Shown: piece after piece, positions 1-8,461 of the stretch
Numbering within the stretch: position 1 is the stretch's first letter
Layout: each line of letters starts with the position of its first letter
Assembly: GCA_947625205.1 (NCBI GenBank)
Contig: CANQNN010000001.1
Span: forward strand, 248,001-312,000
Source: an uncultured Lachnospiraceae bacterium
GTDB taxonomy: Bacteria > Bacillota > Clostridia > Lachnospirales > Lachnospiraceae
Direction of reading: 5' to 3'
Length of the DNA stretch: 64,000 nucleotides
The notes under the pieces: generated by a model
What the model saw: only the letters and a program-made list of their open reading frames with translations
Database searches by the model: none
Told to the model about the DNA's origin: nothing
Translations under genes and position numbers: made by a program

Positions 1-114
1 CTGCAGCTGCCGGCCATGAATGATGACAGCGCGGGCTCCAGAAGTCATCCGGGCGCGCTGTGCCACGGACAAGCTGCTGAAGTTTTGTGCAAATATATCA
101 GGACGTTAATGTGA
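1..114 (+). CDS. C-terminal end of a possible SGNH/GDSL-type hydrolase (partial)
   Basis: An open frame enters from the left edge and stops with TGA at 112-114, giving a 37-residue C-terminus. It contains a Ser-His-Pro triplet followed by an H-x-x-A-A-E-x-L helix, which resembles the last block of SGNH esterases where the catalytic His precedes a terminal helix. The gene converges on the amidase gene and overlaps its 3' end by 9 bp. Only the tail is visible, so the family assignment is a guess; the coding call rests on the open frame and the helix-like tail. Confidence 0.4.
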   Translation: MQLPAMNDDSAGSRSHPGALCHGQAAEVLCKYIRTLM

Positions 115-924
115 TGCGTCCTGCAGTACGGCGCCTACATCTTTGATAAGCTGTTCCCATTCGTCTTCATGCTCCACGTAATAGAGAGGACACTTCTTGC
201 CGCCCGCGTCATAGTGGCGCAGAATATCCTGTTCGGTCAGACCGTATTCTCCGCACAGCCATGCCAGCAGGTCGATAAGCGAATCGCGGGTCGATTGGGT
301 AAAAGCGCCGTCCGCGTCCAGATAACAGCACTCGATGGAGACGGAATCGTTATTTCTTCCCTTGACTGCGTAAGCCTGTTCCTCTAGCGGAATACATTGC
401 AGGATCTCTCCTTCGTAACCGATGATAAAATGCGCGCTGGCGGAGCGTTCGCCGGTTTCGGCGAGATTGGCGAAATAACTCTTGTTCTGCTTCGCCGATG
501 TCCCCGGATTGGCGGTGTAATGCACAAAGATATTTTTTACTTTCTTCAGTTTTGTACCCGGTCTGGAATAGTTGTTTACTTCTAACAGATCTACGGTGAA
601 AAGTGGTTTCTCTATGGGATTGGCCGTATCGGACTGCACGGGCAGAACCTTTTGCCACACAGAGGCCGCGTCATCGTGCTTTCCCGAATGAATGCTTCTG
701 TATATGAGCCCTGTGAGCTGAAATATCCCCGCCAGAAATAACAGGAATAATGTCAGGACAAGACAGCGTATGAGTATGGCACGGCGCTTTTTAGCCTTTC
801 TTCTCCGGATGGACTGCACGGGCCTTCCTGCGCGGGGTTGACGCTGCGCAGGCTTGCGTTTTGGCGCTGTGATTTCCCACAGCTGTAATTCCGGTTCGGT
901 TTTCTTTTGTCTGCTTTGTTGCAT
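106..924 (-). CDS. Membrane-anchored N-acetylmuramoyl-L-alanine amidase (Amidase_2)
   Basis: A 272-residue protein with a very basic cytoplasmic N-terminus (about residues 22-48), one membrane span (about 49-74) and an extracellular amidase domain of the T7-lysozyme/PGRP type (about 110-265). Predicted zinc ligands are His135 in a VHYT motif, His237 and Cys245 (CPLYY). The family cleaves the bond between MurNAc and L-Ala in peptidoglycan. The anchor suggests a wall-remodelling enzyme held at the membrane rather than a secreted lysin. It lies alone on the minus strand, and no strong Shine-Dalgarno precedes the ATG. Confidence 0.85.
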   Translation of the reverse strand: MQQSRQKKTEPELQLWEITAPKRKPAQRQPRAGRPVQSIRRRKAKKRRAILIRCLVLTLFLLFLAGIFQLTGLIYRSIHSGKHDDAASVWQKVLPVQSDTANPIEKPLFTVDLLEVNNYSRPGTKLKKVKNIFVHYTANPGTSAKQNKSYFANLAETGERSASAHFIIGYEGEILQCIPLEEQAYAVKGRNNDSVSIECCYLDADGAFTQSTRDSLIDLLAWLCGEYGLTEQDILRHYDAGGKKCPLYYVEHEDEWEQLIKDVGAVLQDASH

Positions 925-1077
925 TTTATACCTGCTTATGTATGATCTGGTCTGGTCTGTTTTGCGGATCTGCTGCGAAATACTTCGGTCTGTCGCAGCC
1001 GCCGTAAAAACGCTTCTATATATTAGACGCCGGTCCTTAATAAAAGGTGTCAGAAATTCTTAATTTTAGGTTAATTC

Positions 1078-1106
1078 TTGAAACGCCGCATTCTCTCTGA
1101 TATGAT
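1078..1106 (+). promoter_or_regulatory. Sigma-A-type promoter
   Basis: TTGAAA (1078-1083), a 17-bp spacer and TATGAT (1101-1106). It points to the small 77-residue gene and the GGDEF-like gene behind it. Confidence 0.55.
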
Positions 1107-1190
1107 AATATTGGTGAAAATCTGCAGCAGCATTGCGAAAATGGCCGGAAAGATAGGCGAAGCGGATGTCCGGCCGGTGTGGGAAAAGAT

Positions 1191-1424
1191 ATGTTCGGAG
1201 CGATTGGAAAATCTAAAAAACATAAAGAGACGCCGTCTGCCGTTTACGATCCTGCGCGATATAAGGCGGTTATCCGGTGCAGCATCTGCACGGGAGAACA
1301 GGTCGCGGGTTTTCAGGATATACGGAGCGGCAGGTTTGAGGAAGTGATGCTGATACGCGGGGAAGCCGATCTCAGGCAGTTCAAGGAACTGTATGGGGTC
1401 ACTGAGATTACAAAGGTGTATTAG
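1191..1424 (+). CDS. Small conserved protein of unknown function
   Basis: A 77-residue protein with a Lys-rich N-terminus, a C-S-I-C pair (residues about 31-34) followed by GEQVAGF, and an acidic/aromatic C-terminal helix ending LYGV. It looks like a small family I associate with Lachnospiraceae genomes, sometimes mis-named aspartate dehydrogenase; that recollection is unverified. No catalytic motif can be seen. The C-x-x-C could bind metal or be redox active, but two cysteines alone decide nothing. The ATG at 1191 is preferred over an in-frame GTG at 1179; its Shine-Dalgarno is weak. Confidence 0.6.
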   Translation: MFGAIGKSKKHKETPSAVYDPARYKAVIRCSICTGEQVAGFQDIRSGRFEEVMLIRGEADLRQFKELYGVTEITKVY

Positions 1425-1482
1425 AAAACCATGATTTCATTCGATAACGATTACATGGCGGAGCAGCTTAAGGCAATATTAC

Positions 1483-2100
1483 ATGAACGGATGGATCGCA
1501 CAAATATTTCACAGTTTTACAGGAAAAGGAATCATATCTGACGGATCGCGCAAGGACAGGGCTACCCGGAGTGACCGCCTGCTGAAAAGAGCCGGACCGG
1601 AACCGGAGCTCTCCGGCGCCGGACGGCCCGGTATGCCGGAAGCCGTGAAGACGGTTGACAGGAAAGAATTTGAGAAGACCGTCAATGAACGCATAAAAAG
1701 TGCGGACTGCCGGGGGTGTCTTCTGGTCAGCGATGTGGACAGATATAAGAAGCTTGGCAGTATTTACGGGCGTGACGCGGCGGACGCAGTGCTGGTGCGC
1801 GTGCGGGAGATGCTGTGCGGCATATCGGACACAGACGGCAGAACAGGCTGCAGCGATAAAGACCGGTTCATCCTGTGGCTGCCGGAGGAGCAGCAAGATG
1901 CCGTTTCCGGCATACGCAGGCGGATCGGGGAGGTAAATGATAGGCTTCTGCATCCGCAGGGAGGCATACCGCCGGCAACCGTCAGCGTGGGGATAGCTTT
2001 CTGTCAGGCGGGCGATGATTGCAGAAGCTTGATGAAGAAGGCGTATAAGGCGCTCTGCACGGTGAAGGAGAGCGGCAGATGCGGCTGCGAGTTCATGTAG
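1483..2100 (+). CDS. Degenerate GGDEF-domain protein
   Basis: A 205-residue protein. From about residue 55 it follows the diguanylate cyclase fold: a DVDRYKKLGSIYG helix-turn like the D-(I/L)-D-x-F-K-x-(I/V)-N-D-x-x-G block, the IL-WLP strand after the signature position, and ATVSVGIA near the end. The signature itself reads SDKDRF instead of GGDEF, so cyclase activity is very unlikely; a GTP- or c-di-GMP-sensing or structural role is possible. The first 50 residues are Arg/Gly/Pro-rich and poorly domain-like. A second frame at 1431-1541 encodes a helix-like N-terminus, raising the possibility of a frameshift. TAAGG lies 9 nt before the ATG. Confidence 0.65.
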   Translation: MNGWIAQIFHSFTGKGIISDGSRKDRATRSDRLLKRAGPEPELSGAGRPGMPEAVKTVDRKEFEKTVNERIKSADCRGCLLVSDVDRYKKLGSIYGRDAADAVLVRVREMLCGISDTDGRTGCSDKDRFILWLPEEQQDAVSGIRRRIGEVNDRLLHPQGGIPPATVSVGIAFCQAGDDCRSLMKKAYKALCTVKESGRCGCEFM

Positions 2101-2179
2101 AGATATATAACAGCGTAAAAACGTTGCAGGCAGAAAACAATGGCAGAATATCTGGATCAAATGCAGGAGGAGAACGGTA

Positions 2180-3586
2180 ATGGGCGGATTTTTTGGAGTG
2201 GCATCAAAAAGTGACTGTGTTTTTGATTTGTTTTTCGGGACGGACTACCATTCCCATCTGGGAACGAGGCGTGCCGGTATGGCGGTTTACAGCAGCGAGC
2301 AGGGGTTTGACAGAGCGATCCACAATATTGAGAATGCTCCCTTTCGGACCAAATTTGATAAAGATGCAAACACGATGCACGGAAATATCGGTATCGGCTG
2401 TATTTCCGATTACGAACCGCAGCCGTTGATCGTCCGCTCCCACCACGGGACCTATGCGATCACAACGGTGGGAAAGATCAATAATAAAGAAGAGATCGTT
2501 GAAGAGCTTTTTAAAAGCGGCCACGGGCATTTCCTGGAGATGAGCGGAGGCGATATCAACGCTACGGAATTGGTAGCAGCTGTTATCAATCAGCGGGACA
2601 ACCTGATAGACGGTTTGCGCTACGCGCAGGAGATGATAGAAGGTTCCATGACGATCCTGCTTTTAACACAGAAGGGGATCTATGCCGCCAGAGACCGTCT
2701 GGGCCGTACGCCGGTGACGATCGGCAGAAAAGAAGACGCTTACTGTGTATCTTTTGAGAGCTTTGCATACTTGAATCTGGGATACACGCCGGAGCGGGAG
2801 CTGGGGCCGGGTGAGATCGCCGTTGTCACACCCGAAGAAGTGCGTTCGCTGGCGGCGCCGGGCAAGGAGATGAAGATATGCACGTTTCTGTGGATTTATT
2901 ACGGATATCCGTCATCGTCCTATGAGGGGATCAGCGTTGAACAGATGCGCTACAATTGCGGCGCGATGTTAGCCAGAAGAGATGACGTAAAGCCTGACAT
3001 CGTGGCGGGGGTGCCGGATTCCGGTACAGCGCATGCGATCGGTTATGCCAATGAGTCGGGGATCCCGTTTTCCAGACCGTTTATCAAATATACACCCACA
3101 TGGCCCCGATCCTTCATGCCTACCATACAGAGCCAGAGAAATCTGATCGCCAGGATGAAGCTGATACCGGTACATGACCTGATCAAAGACAGAAGCCTTC
3201 TGCTGATCGATGATTCCATTGTGCGGGGTACGCAGCTTAGAGAGACAACGGAGTTTCTGTATCAGAGCGGAGCGAAAGAGGTTCATATCCGCCCGGCCTG
3301 TCCGCCGTTATTGTTCGGTTGCAAATACCTGAATTTCTCCCGCTCCACCTCGGAGATGGAACTGATCGCAAGACGTGTGATCAAGGAGATGGAGGGGGAC
3401 AATAAATATCCGAATCTCTCGGTCTATGCAGATCCGGACAGCACGGAATACCGTGAGATGCTCGAACAGATAAGGAAGAAACTGAATTTTACTTCTCTGC
3501 GTTATCACCGGCTGGATGACATGGTGGCGTCAGTCGGCATAGACAGATGCAAGCTGTGTACATACTGCTGGGATGGCCGTGAATAG
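2180..3586 (+). CDS. PurF-like amidophosphoribosyltransferase paralogue with an inactive glutaminase domain
   Basis: A 468-residue homologue of glutamine PRPP amidotransferase. The N-terminal class II amidotransferase domain lacks the nucleophile: it begins MGGFFG rather than MCG. The family GHxRY and HNGN motifs are also lost (GNIGIG and TVGKIN here). The C-terminal phosphoribosyltransferase domain is intact, with the PRPP loop LLIDDSIVRGTQ (about residues 340-351). Cysteines matching the B. subtilis PurF 4Fe-4S ligands are kept (KICTF, FGCKY and CKLC near the C-terminus). It could make phosphoribosylamine from ammonia or act as a PRPP-binding paralogue; the sequence does not decide. GGAGG precedes the ATG. 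No purine genes are nearby. Confidence 0.8.
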   Translation: MGGFFGVASKSDCVFDLFFGTDYHSHLGTRRAGMAVYSSEQGFDRAIHNIENAPFRTKFDKDANTMHGNIGIGCISDYEPQPLIVRSHHGTYAITTVGKINNKEEIVEELFKSGHGHFLEMSGGDINATELVAAVINQRDNLIDGLRYAQEMIEGSMTILLLTQKGIYAARDRLGRTPVTIGRKEDAYCVSFESFAYLNLGYTPERELGPGEIAVVTPEEVRSLAAPGKEMKICTFLWIYYGYPSSSYEGISVEQMRYNCGAMLARRDDVKPDIVAGVPDSGTAHAIGYANESGIPFSRPFIKYTPTWPRSFMPTIQSQRNLIARMKLIPVHDLIKDRSLLLIDDSIVRGTQLRETTEFLYQSGAKEVHIRPACPPLLFGCKYLNFSRSTSEMELIARRVIKEMEGDNKYPNLSVYADPDSTEYREMLEQIRKKLNFTSLRYHRLDDMVASVGIDRCKLCTYCWDGRE

Positions 3587-3628
3587 AAGACGTTGCCGGG
3601 TGGCCGGATAGTATGGGAGAGTGTCGCT

Positions 3629-4612
3629 ATGATCTTTAAATGTAAGAACTGTGGAGGTAATGTTGTGTTCGAGCCTTCAAGGGGCAGAATGTACTGTCCC
3701 CATTGTGGGAGCGAGGACAGCGAGGATACGGTACAGGGCGGATCGCTGACGCAGTGCGTTAACTGCGGCGCGCCGCTTCAGGTGCAGGACTATACATCTG
3801 CGAGTCAGTGTGAGCACTGCGGCAGCTATATAGTCTTCAATGAGCGCGTGGAAGGCGTTTATGAGCCTCATCTGCTGATTCCCTTCCGCATCAGCAAAGA
3901 ACAGGCTGTGGCGATTATGGAGAAGGAGTTTGGCAGGCGTGTTTTTACCCCACTGGATTTTATGTCAACCAAAAGCCTGGAGAAAATGGTTGGCGTCTAT
4001 GTGCCGTTCTGGCTCTACGATTATAAAGCGTGTTATGATTTTGCAGGTGAAGGAACCAGGGTGCGGAGCTGGCGAAGCGGCAATACGGAATATGTGGAAA
4101 CTTCCTATTATGAGGTCCTTCGTAAGATGGATGTGGAGTTCGACAAGATTCCGGTGGATGCTTCCTATGCTATGGAGGACGGCGTCATGGACCTGATGGA
4201 ACCCTATGACTACCGGATGCTGCAGAATTTTGAACCCAGATATATGTCCGGATTCTACGGCGAGGTCTACAATCAGGGAGCGCCGGAATTAGAGGGCAGG
4301 GCGCAGGCGAAAGCGCGCAATGCCTCGGAGGAGCTGATGCGCGCCTCTTATGCCGGATACAGTTCCATGAAAACCTTCCGCAATGACCTGGAGCTGCAGC
4401 GGGACGGCGTCAACTATGCGCTGATGCCCGTATGGGAGTACGGGTATCGGTATAAAGATAAAACATACCTGTTTCATATTAACGGACAGACGGGCAGACT
4501 GATTGGTAGGACGCCTGTGTCCGTTGGGAAAGTGTTATCTTACGGAGCATCCGTGTTTGCGCTTGTGACCGCCGCCTGCTATCTGGCGATACGGTTCATG
4601 GAGATTCTGTGA
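3629..4612 (+). CDS. Zinc-ribbon membrane protein
   Basis: A 327-residue protein starting MIFKCKNCGG. Three C-x-x-C knuckles lie in the first 70 residues (CKNC, CPHC, CVNC) plus a fourth (CEHC), consistent with two zinc ribbons. A central conserved domain with many Tyr/Trp residues is followed by one C-terminal membrane span (about 300-322). The architecture is that of uncharacterised Firmicutes zinc-ribbon proteins of unknown role. An upstream in-frame start at 3593 was passed over because GGGAG lies 9-10 nt before 3629. The gene ends 16 bp before the TPM-domain gene, so the two are probably co-transcribed. Confidence 0.7.
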   Translation: MIFKCKNCGGNVVFEPSRGRMYCPHCGSEDSEDTVQGGSLTQCVNCGAPLQVQDYTSASQCEHCGSYIVFNERVEGVYEPHLLIPFRISKEQAVAIMEKEFGRRVFTPLDFMSTKSLEKMVGVYVPFWLYDYKACYDFAGEGTRVRSWRSGNTEYVETSYYEVLRKMDVEFDKIPVDASYAMEDGVMDLMEPYDYRMLQNFEPRYMSGFYGEVYNQGAPELEGRAQAKARNASEELMRASYAGYSSMKTFRNDLELQRDGVNYALMPVWEYGYRYKDKTYLFHINGQTGRLIGRTPVSVGKVLSYGASVFALVTAACYLAIRFMEIL

Positions 4613-4628
4613 AAAAGGAGAAGAGACG

Positions 4629-5513
4629 GTGAAGGCATATTTTCATTATTTTAAATGGCTCTACATAGTTTTTGCGGCAATGCTTCTTCTGGTTGGCCTG
4701 TTGAGCGGCGGACACTGGCTGCTCTCCAGAACGGCGGATCATCAGAGGACCAATGCGGAATGCCTTACCGGGGAGCGCGTATTTGACTACGGCGATGTTC
4801 TGACGGATAAGGAGGAAGATAAGCTGCGCAGGCTGATCGCCAGGCGGGAGAAGCAAACAGGCTGCGATATCGTACTGGTCACCTTGCAGGAATCGTTAAA
4901 AGATTATGCCCTGGACATTGATCCGTACGCGGATTACAGTGAGTTTGTCAGGATCTATGCGGAAGATTTTTACGAGACAAACAACTTCGGATACAATGAA
5001 CCTAACGGTGACGGCGTACTGCTCGTGGACAACTGGTATCGGGAGGATGACGGCAGGATCTACACGTGGTTCTGCACGACGGGAAAGGTACAGGACGCCT
5101 ATTCCGATGCGGATATCAATCATATCCTTGACAATGTGTACCGATATGTGGAAAAGAACCCTTATCGCGCCTATAAAACCTATATCAATGACTTTTATCA
5201 CGATATGATGGGGATGCGCATGTTTGATATATATATTCCGGGCTGGATCCCGTGGGCTGCGGGAACAATAGCATTCGTTATTTTTATGATGATCAACTGG
5301 ACTTTCGGAAAAAGCGCGGGGACTGTTACGGCGGTTACTTATGCAGCGGGCAGACAGCCGCACTTTACCGTGCGGGAAGACAGGTTCTTGCGCAAGTCTG
5401 TTGTCCAGCATAAGATCGAGACAGACAGCAGCAGCGGCGGAGGCGGTCACAGTGGCGGCCACAGCGGCGGCGGAGGCGGCGGAAGTCATGGCGGAGGCGG
5501 CCACAGCCGTTGA
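4629..5513 (+). CDS. TPM-domain membrane protein with Gly/His-rich tail
   Basis: A 294-residue protein with an N-terminal membrane span (about 9-30), a TPM-type domain (about 45-185; FDYGDVLTDKEEDKL, then GDGVLLVDNW), a second span (about 202-222) and a C-terminal tail of about 25 residues made of Gly, Ser and His. TPM domains occur in predicted membrane phosphatases and photosystem or membrane-protein maintenance factors; no substrate can be named. The His-rich tail could bind metal. It starts with GTG, with AAGGAG 8 nt upstream, and follows the zinc-ribbon gene by 16 bp. Confidence 0.75.
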   Translation: MKAYFHYFKWLYIVFAAMLLLVGLLSGGHWLLSRTADHQRTNAECLTGERVFDYGDVLTDKEEDKLRRLIARREKQTGCDIVLVTLQESLKDYALDIDPYADYSEFVRIYAEDFYETNNFGYNEPNGDGVLLVDNWYREDDGRIYTWFCTTGKVQDAYSDADINHILDNVYRYVEKNPYRAYKTYINDFYHDMMGMRMFDIYIPGWIPWAAGTIAFVIFMMINWTFGKSAGTVTAVTYAAGRQPHFTVREDRFLRKSVVQHKIETDSSSGGGGHSGGHSGGGGGGSHGGGGHSR

Positions 5514-5558
5514 CAAGATCTAATCTGTTCCGCAGACCCGACACAGACAGCGAGGACG

Positions 5559-5595
5559 CAAAAAACACTTCCTATTGTCACAGGAAGTGTTTTTG
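5559..5595. terminator. Bidirectional intrinsic terminator
   Basis: A perfect AACACTTCCT / AGGAAGTGTT stem around an 8-nt loop, with A- and T-runs on both sides. It can end the TPM gene on the plus strand and rpsT on the minus strand. Confidence 0.8.
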
Positions 5596-5627
5596 TCATC
5601 CTTATTTACGATATTATATGGCAGAGA

Positions 5628-5891
5628 TTATGCCATCTTATTTACGGCAAGAGCCATGCGGGATACTTTTCTCGCAGAGGTATTTTGGTGATATACCCCT
5701 TTTTTGGTTGCCTTGTCGAGAGCAGATGTGGCAGCGGTAAGAGCTGTCTTAGCCGCTTCCTTATCGTTAGCCTCGATTGCAGCGTATACTTTCTTGATCG
5801 CAGTCTTAACGCTGGATCTGATTGATTTGTTTCTTGCAGCTCTGGTCCTGTTGACCAGGATCCTCTTCTTCGCAGATTTGATGTTAGCCAT
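5628..5891 (-). CDS. rpsT: 30S ribosomal protein S20
   Basis: An 87-residue, Lys/Ala-rich helical protein beginning MANIKSAKKR and containing the S20 RxxRN-x-S and A..DKATKKG-x-HxN-x-A-RxxS patterns. S20 binds 16S rRNA in the small subunit body. The start is the second Met, because GGAGG stands 7 nt before 5891. It has its own promoter and terminator, and its roughly 95-nt leader could hold autoregulatory structure. S20 upstream of gpr and lepA matches the clustering seen in other Firmicutes. Confidence 0.97.
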   Translation of the reverse strand: MANIKSAKKRILVNRTRAARNKSIRSSVKTAIKKVYAAIEANDKEAAKTALTAATSALDKATKKGVYHQNTSARKVSRMALAVNKMA

Positions 5892-5985
5892 GATCACACC
5901 TCCGGTTTCGGTTAATAAAGTTATTTATTGGGACGTGTCTCATTAAAGCCGGACACGGACGTTTTAATGGAAACACACGCATATT

Positions 5986-6014
5986 ATTGTAGTTTATGGG
6001 AATTGCAATGTCAA
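5986..6014 (-). promoter_or_regulatory. Sigma-A promoter of rpsT
   Basis: On the minus strand: TTGACA (6014-6009), a 17-bp spacer and TACAAT (5991-5986). A near-consensus site, as expected for a ribosomal protein gene. Confidence 0.8.
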
Positions 6015-6114
6015 TACATATTTTGTTTATTTTTGCAAAAAATAGAAAAGTAAATAACCAACACTTAAATATACGCATATAGTAAGGTAAAATGCGGGAA
6101 ATGAGGAATATGGC

Positions 6115-6990
6115 ATGGATAGCTGGTCAACGGTCAGGACAGACTTGGCGTTGGAAGCCAGAGAGAGCATAGAAGATAAGGCACAGGAGCTGCACGGCGT
6201 CACCGTGGAGGAAGAATATGACGAGTCGTGCGATGTCCATATCACCAAAGTGGTGGTTGAGACCAAAAACGGCGCCAAGATGCTCGGCAAGCCGATGGGG
6301 ATATACATTACTCTGGAAGCGCCGGCGATGACCGAGCCGGAGGAAGATTACCACCAGGAAATATCGGAAGTCCTGGCAAAAAATCTGAGGAGCATACTGC
6401 CTGAACCGGATCAGGAGCATTCCATACTGGTGGTGGGACTGGGCAACCGGGAAGTGACTGCGGATTCGCTCGGCCCTAACGTGGTGGATAATCTGTTTAT
6501 CAACAGGCATATCGTGCGGGAATATGGCAAAGTGGCATATAACCGTTCCAAAATGCATCAGGTAAGCAGTTTAATACCGGGCGTTATGGCAAAGACGGGT
6601 ATGGAGTCGGCGGAGATCATCAAAGGGGTCATCAGCGAGACAAAGCCCGATATTGTGATCGTGATCGATGCCCTGGCGGCGCGCTCCACCAAGCGGCTGA
6701 ACCGCACCATACAGATCACCAATACGGGCATTCATCCGGGATCGGGTGTTGGGAATCACAGAAACGCCATCACGCAGGAGAGCCTTAACGTGCCGGTCTT
6801 GGCGCTGGGAGTCCCTACGGTGGTAGATGCCGCGACGATCGTGGGTGATGCGCTGGGCGAGCGGCCGGTCGCGCTCAAGGAGCTCAACAATATGTATGTC
6901 ACGACCAAAGATGTGGATCAGCAGATCCAGCAGATCAGCCATATTCTCTGTGACGGTATCAATAAGGCGCTTGTCTGCCCGGAAGAATAA
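6115..6990 (+). CDS. gpr: Germination protease GPR
   Basis: A 291-residue member of peptidase family A25. GPR is made in the forespore as a zymogen and degrades small acid-soluble spore proteins at germination. The N-terminal VRTDLALEARE matches the region around the autoprocessing site. VVGLGNREVTADSLGP and IDALAARS-x-x-R carry the conserved acidic residues, and GIHPGSGVGN is also typical. It is shorter than the Bacillus enzyme (about 370 residues). It lies 43 bp before spoIIP, the usual Clostridia and Bacillus order. I found no convincing SigG promoter, although AT-rich sequence precedes it. Confidence 0.95.
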   Translation: MDSWSTVRTDLALEARESIEDKAQELHGVTVEEEYDESCDVHITKVVVETKNGAKMLGKPMGIYITLEAPAMTEPEEDYHQEISEVLAKNLRSILPEPDQEHSILVVGLGNREVTADSLGPNVVDNLFINRHIVREYGKVAYNRSKMHQVSSLIPGVMAKTGMESAEIIKGVISETKPDIVIVIDALAARSTKRLNRTIQITNTGIHPGSGVGNHRNAITQESLNVPVLALGVPTVVDAATIVGDALGERPVALKELNNMYVTTKDVDQQIQQISHILCDGINKALVCPEE

Positions 6991-7033
6991 GTATGTATGA
7001 AGTCATGTCCGTATCGCATATATATAGACTGGT

Positions 7034-8344
7034 ATGGACATAAAGAAACGTATAATCAGATTATTAATAATAACAATTGTTATAATATCTGTTTTCTTCA
7101 CTCTGTCCGAATTGCTCAGCGCCGGACAGAGACGCCGGGGTAAAGAAGGCCTATTGACCGGATGGATGCAGAGCGCGGTGACTATGCCCTATCTGCCTGT
7201 CATAAACATGATGGACCACGGCGGAGCAGATATAATAACACAAGATATTTATAATAGCTGGCTGCTGGAACAGTATCCGGTGCTGCGCTATGCGGTTGAG
7301 ACGGCGGATTCGGATATGACGGCTTCGGAAAGCGATTATGCCAGGCTTATCATGCTGGAAGGCAGCGATGAAGACCGTAAGTCGATTGCCGGGGACGAAC
7401 TGGAGTACGGTGAGGACGCCATGCACCTGGAGAAGAGCATGGAGGATGCGCTGCTTAAGGAAAACGGCATGTATGCGGAGAATCGGGCGGCGCAGCCGGA
7501 GGGGGAAGAACAGAGCGCGCAGCAGGACGCGCAGGCCGTTTCACCGGACTTTGTACCTGTTCAGGATAAAAGCTACAGCTACCAGTGGGACGATCTGCAA
7601 AGCTATGAAATGCTCATCAAAGCGTTTTATGCCGTGGACAGCACGACGAAAGCGGGAGAAGACCTACTGCAGACGGATAAGCTGCTCTCGGCGGACATGC
7701 GTATGAAGGGAAGCGCCGACGAACCGCAGATCCTTATCTATCACACGCATTCACAAGAGGCTTTTGCAGATTCTGTTCCGGGCGATGAGTCCACAGGCAT
7801 CGTCGGGGTCGGGGAGCGTCTGGCTTCGGTCCTTCGTGACAAATATGGCTATAACGTGCTGCACCATACGGAAAGCTTTGATAAGGAGTCGCGCGACTAT
7901 GCATACAGTAACGCTCTGCCTGTCATAGAGGCGCTGCTGGCGGAATATCCGTCCATCGAGGTGGTGATCGATCTGCACAGAGACGAAATGCCGGAGGACA
8001 GAAGACTCGCGGTTGAGCTGCAGGGCAGGCCCACGGCGCAGTTCATGTTTTTTAACGGACTCAGCCGCACCGCCAGGGGCAGGATAGAATATCTGGAAAA
8101 TCCGTATCTGAATGACAATCTGGCGTTTTCCTTCCAGATGCAGGCCGCTTGCAATGAGTATTATCCCGGACTCGCCAGGCGGGTATACCTGAAGGCGTAC
8201 CGCTATAACATGCATGTGTGCCCCAAGACGCTGCTGATCGAGCTGGGCGCGCAGAATAACACTGTGGAGGAGGCCATGAACGCGTGCGACCCGCTGGCGC
8301 ATGTGCTGGATCTGGTGCTGAGCGGCAAAGAACCGCACCGGTAA
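7034..8344 (+). CDS. spoIIP: Stage II sporulation protein P
   Basis: A 436-residue protein with an N-terminal membrane anchor (about residues 7-27), a long acidic linker and a C-terminal SpoIIP domain (about 225-430). Key motifs are ILIYHTHSQEAF, VVIDLHRDEMP and LIELGAQNNTVEEA. SpoIIP is the zinc amidase/endopeptidase that thins septal peptidoglycan with SpoIID and SpoIIM during engulfment. It directly follows gpr. The ATG has no strong Shine-Dalgarno. Confidence 0.93.
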   Translation: MDIKKRIIRLLIITIVIISVFFTLSELLSAGQRRRGKEGLLTGWMQSAVTMPYLPVINMMDHGGADIITQDIYNSWLLEQYPVLRYAVETADSDMTASESDYARLIMLEGSDEDRKSIAGDELEYGEDAMHLEKSMEDALLKENGMYAENRAAQPEGEEQSAQQDAQAVSPDFVPVQDKSYSYQWDDLQSYEMLIKAFYAVDSTTKAGEDLLQTDKLLSADMRMKGSADEPQILIYHTHSQEAFADSVPGDESTGIVGVGERLASVLRDKYGYNVLHHTESFDKESRDYAYSNALPVIEALLAEYPSIEVVIDLHRDEMPEDRRLAVELQGRPTAQFMFFNGLSRTARGRIEYLENPYLNDNLAFSFQMQAACNEYYPGLARRVYLKAYRYNMHVCPKTLLIELGAQNNTVEEAMNACDPLAHVLDLVLSGKEPHR

Positions 8345-8347
8345 CAG

Positions 8348-8376
8348 TGGACAGATTTTTTCCGATTTGCTATACT
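8348..8376 (+). promoter_or_regulatory. Sigma-A-type promoter of lepA
   Basis: TGGACA (8348-8353), a 17-bp spacer and TATACT (8371-8376), about 85 bp before the lepA start. Confidence 0.6.
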
Positions 8377-8461
8377 GGATAGCGCAGACCGGTATACCGG
8401 TGCGCACCCGGACGGCTTTATGCGGTGCGCGCATAAGACGTTTGAACGGAAGGAATTGTTT

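Noticed and set aside
4896-5516. Ala/Val-rich minus-strand frame opposite the TPM gene
   Set aside because: Composition reflects the Gly/His/Ser-coding tail of the plus-strand gene; no Shine-Dalgarno or family pattern.
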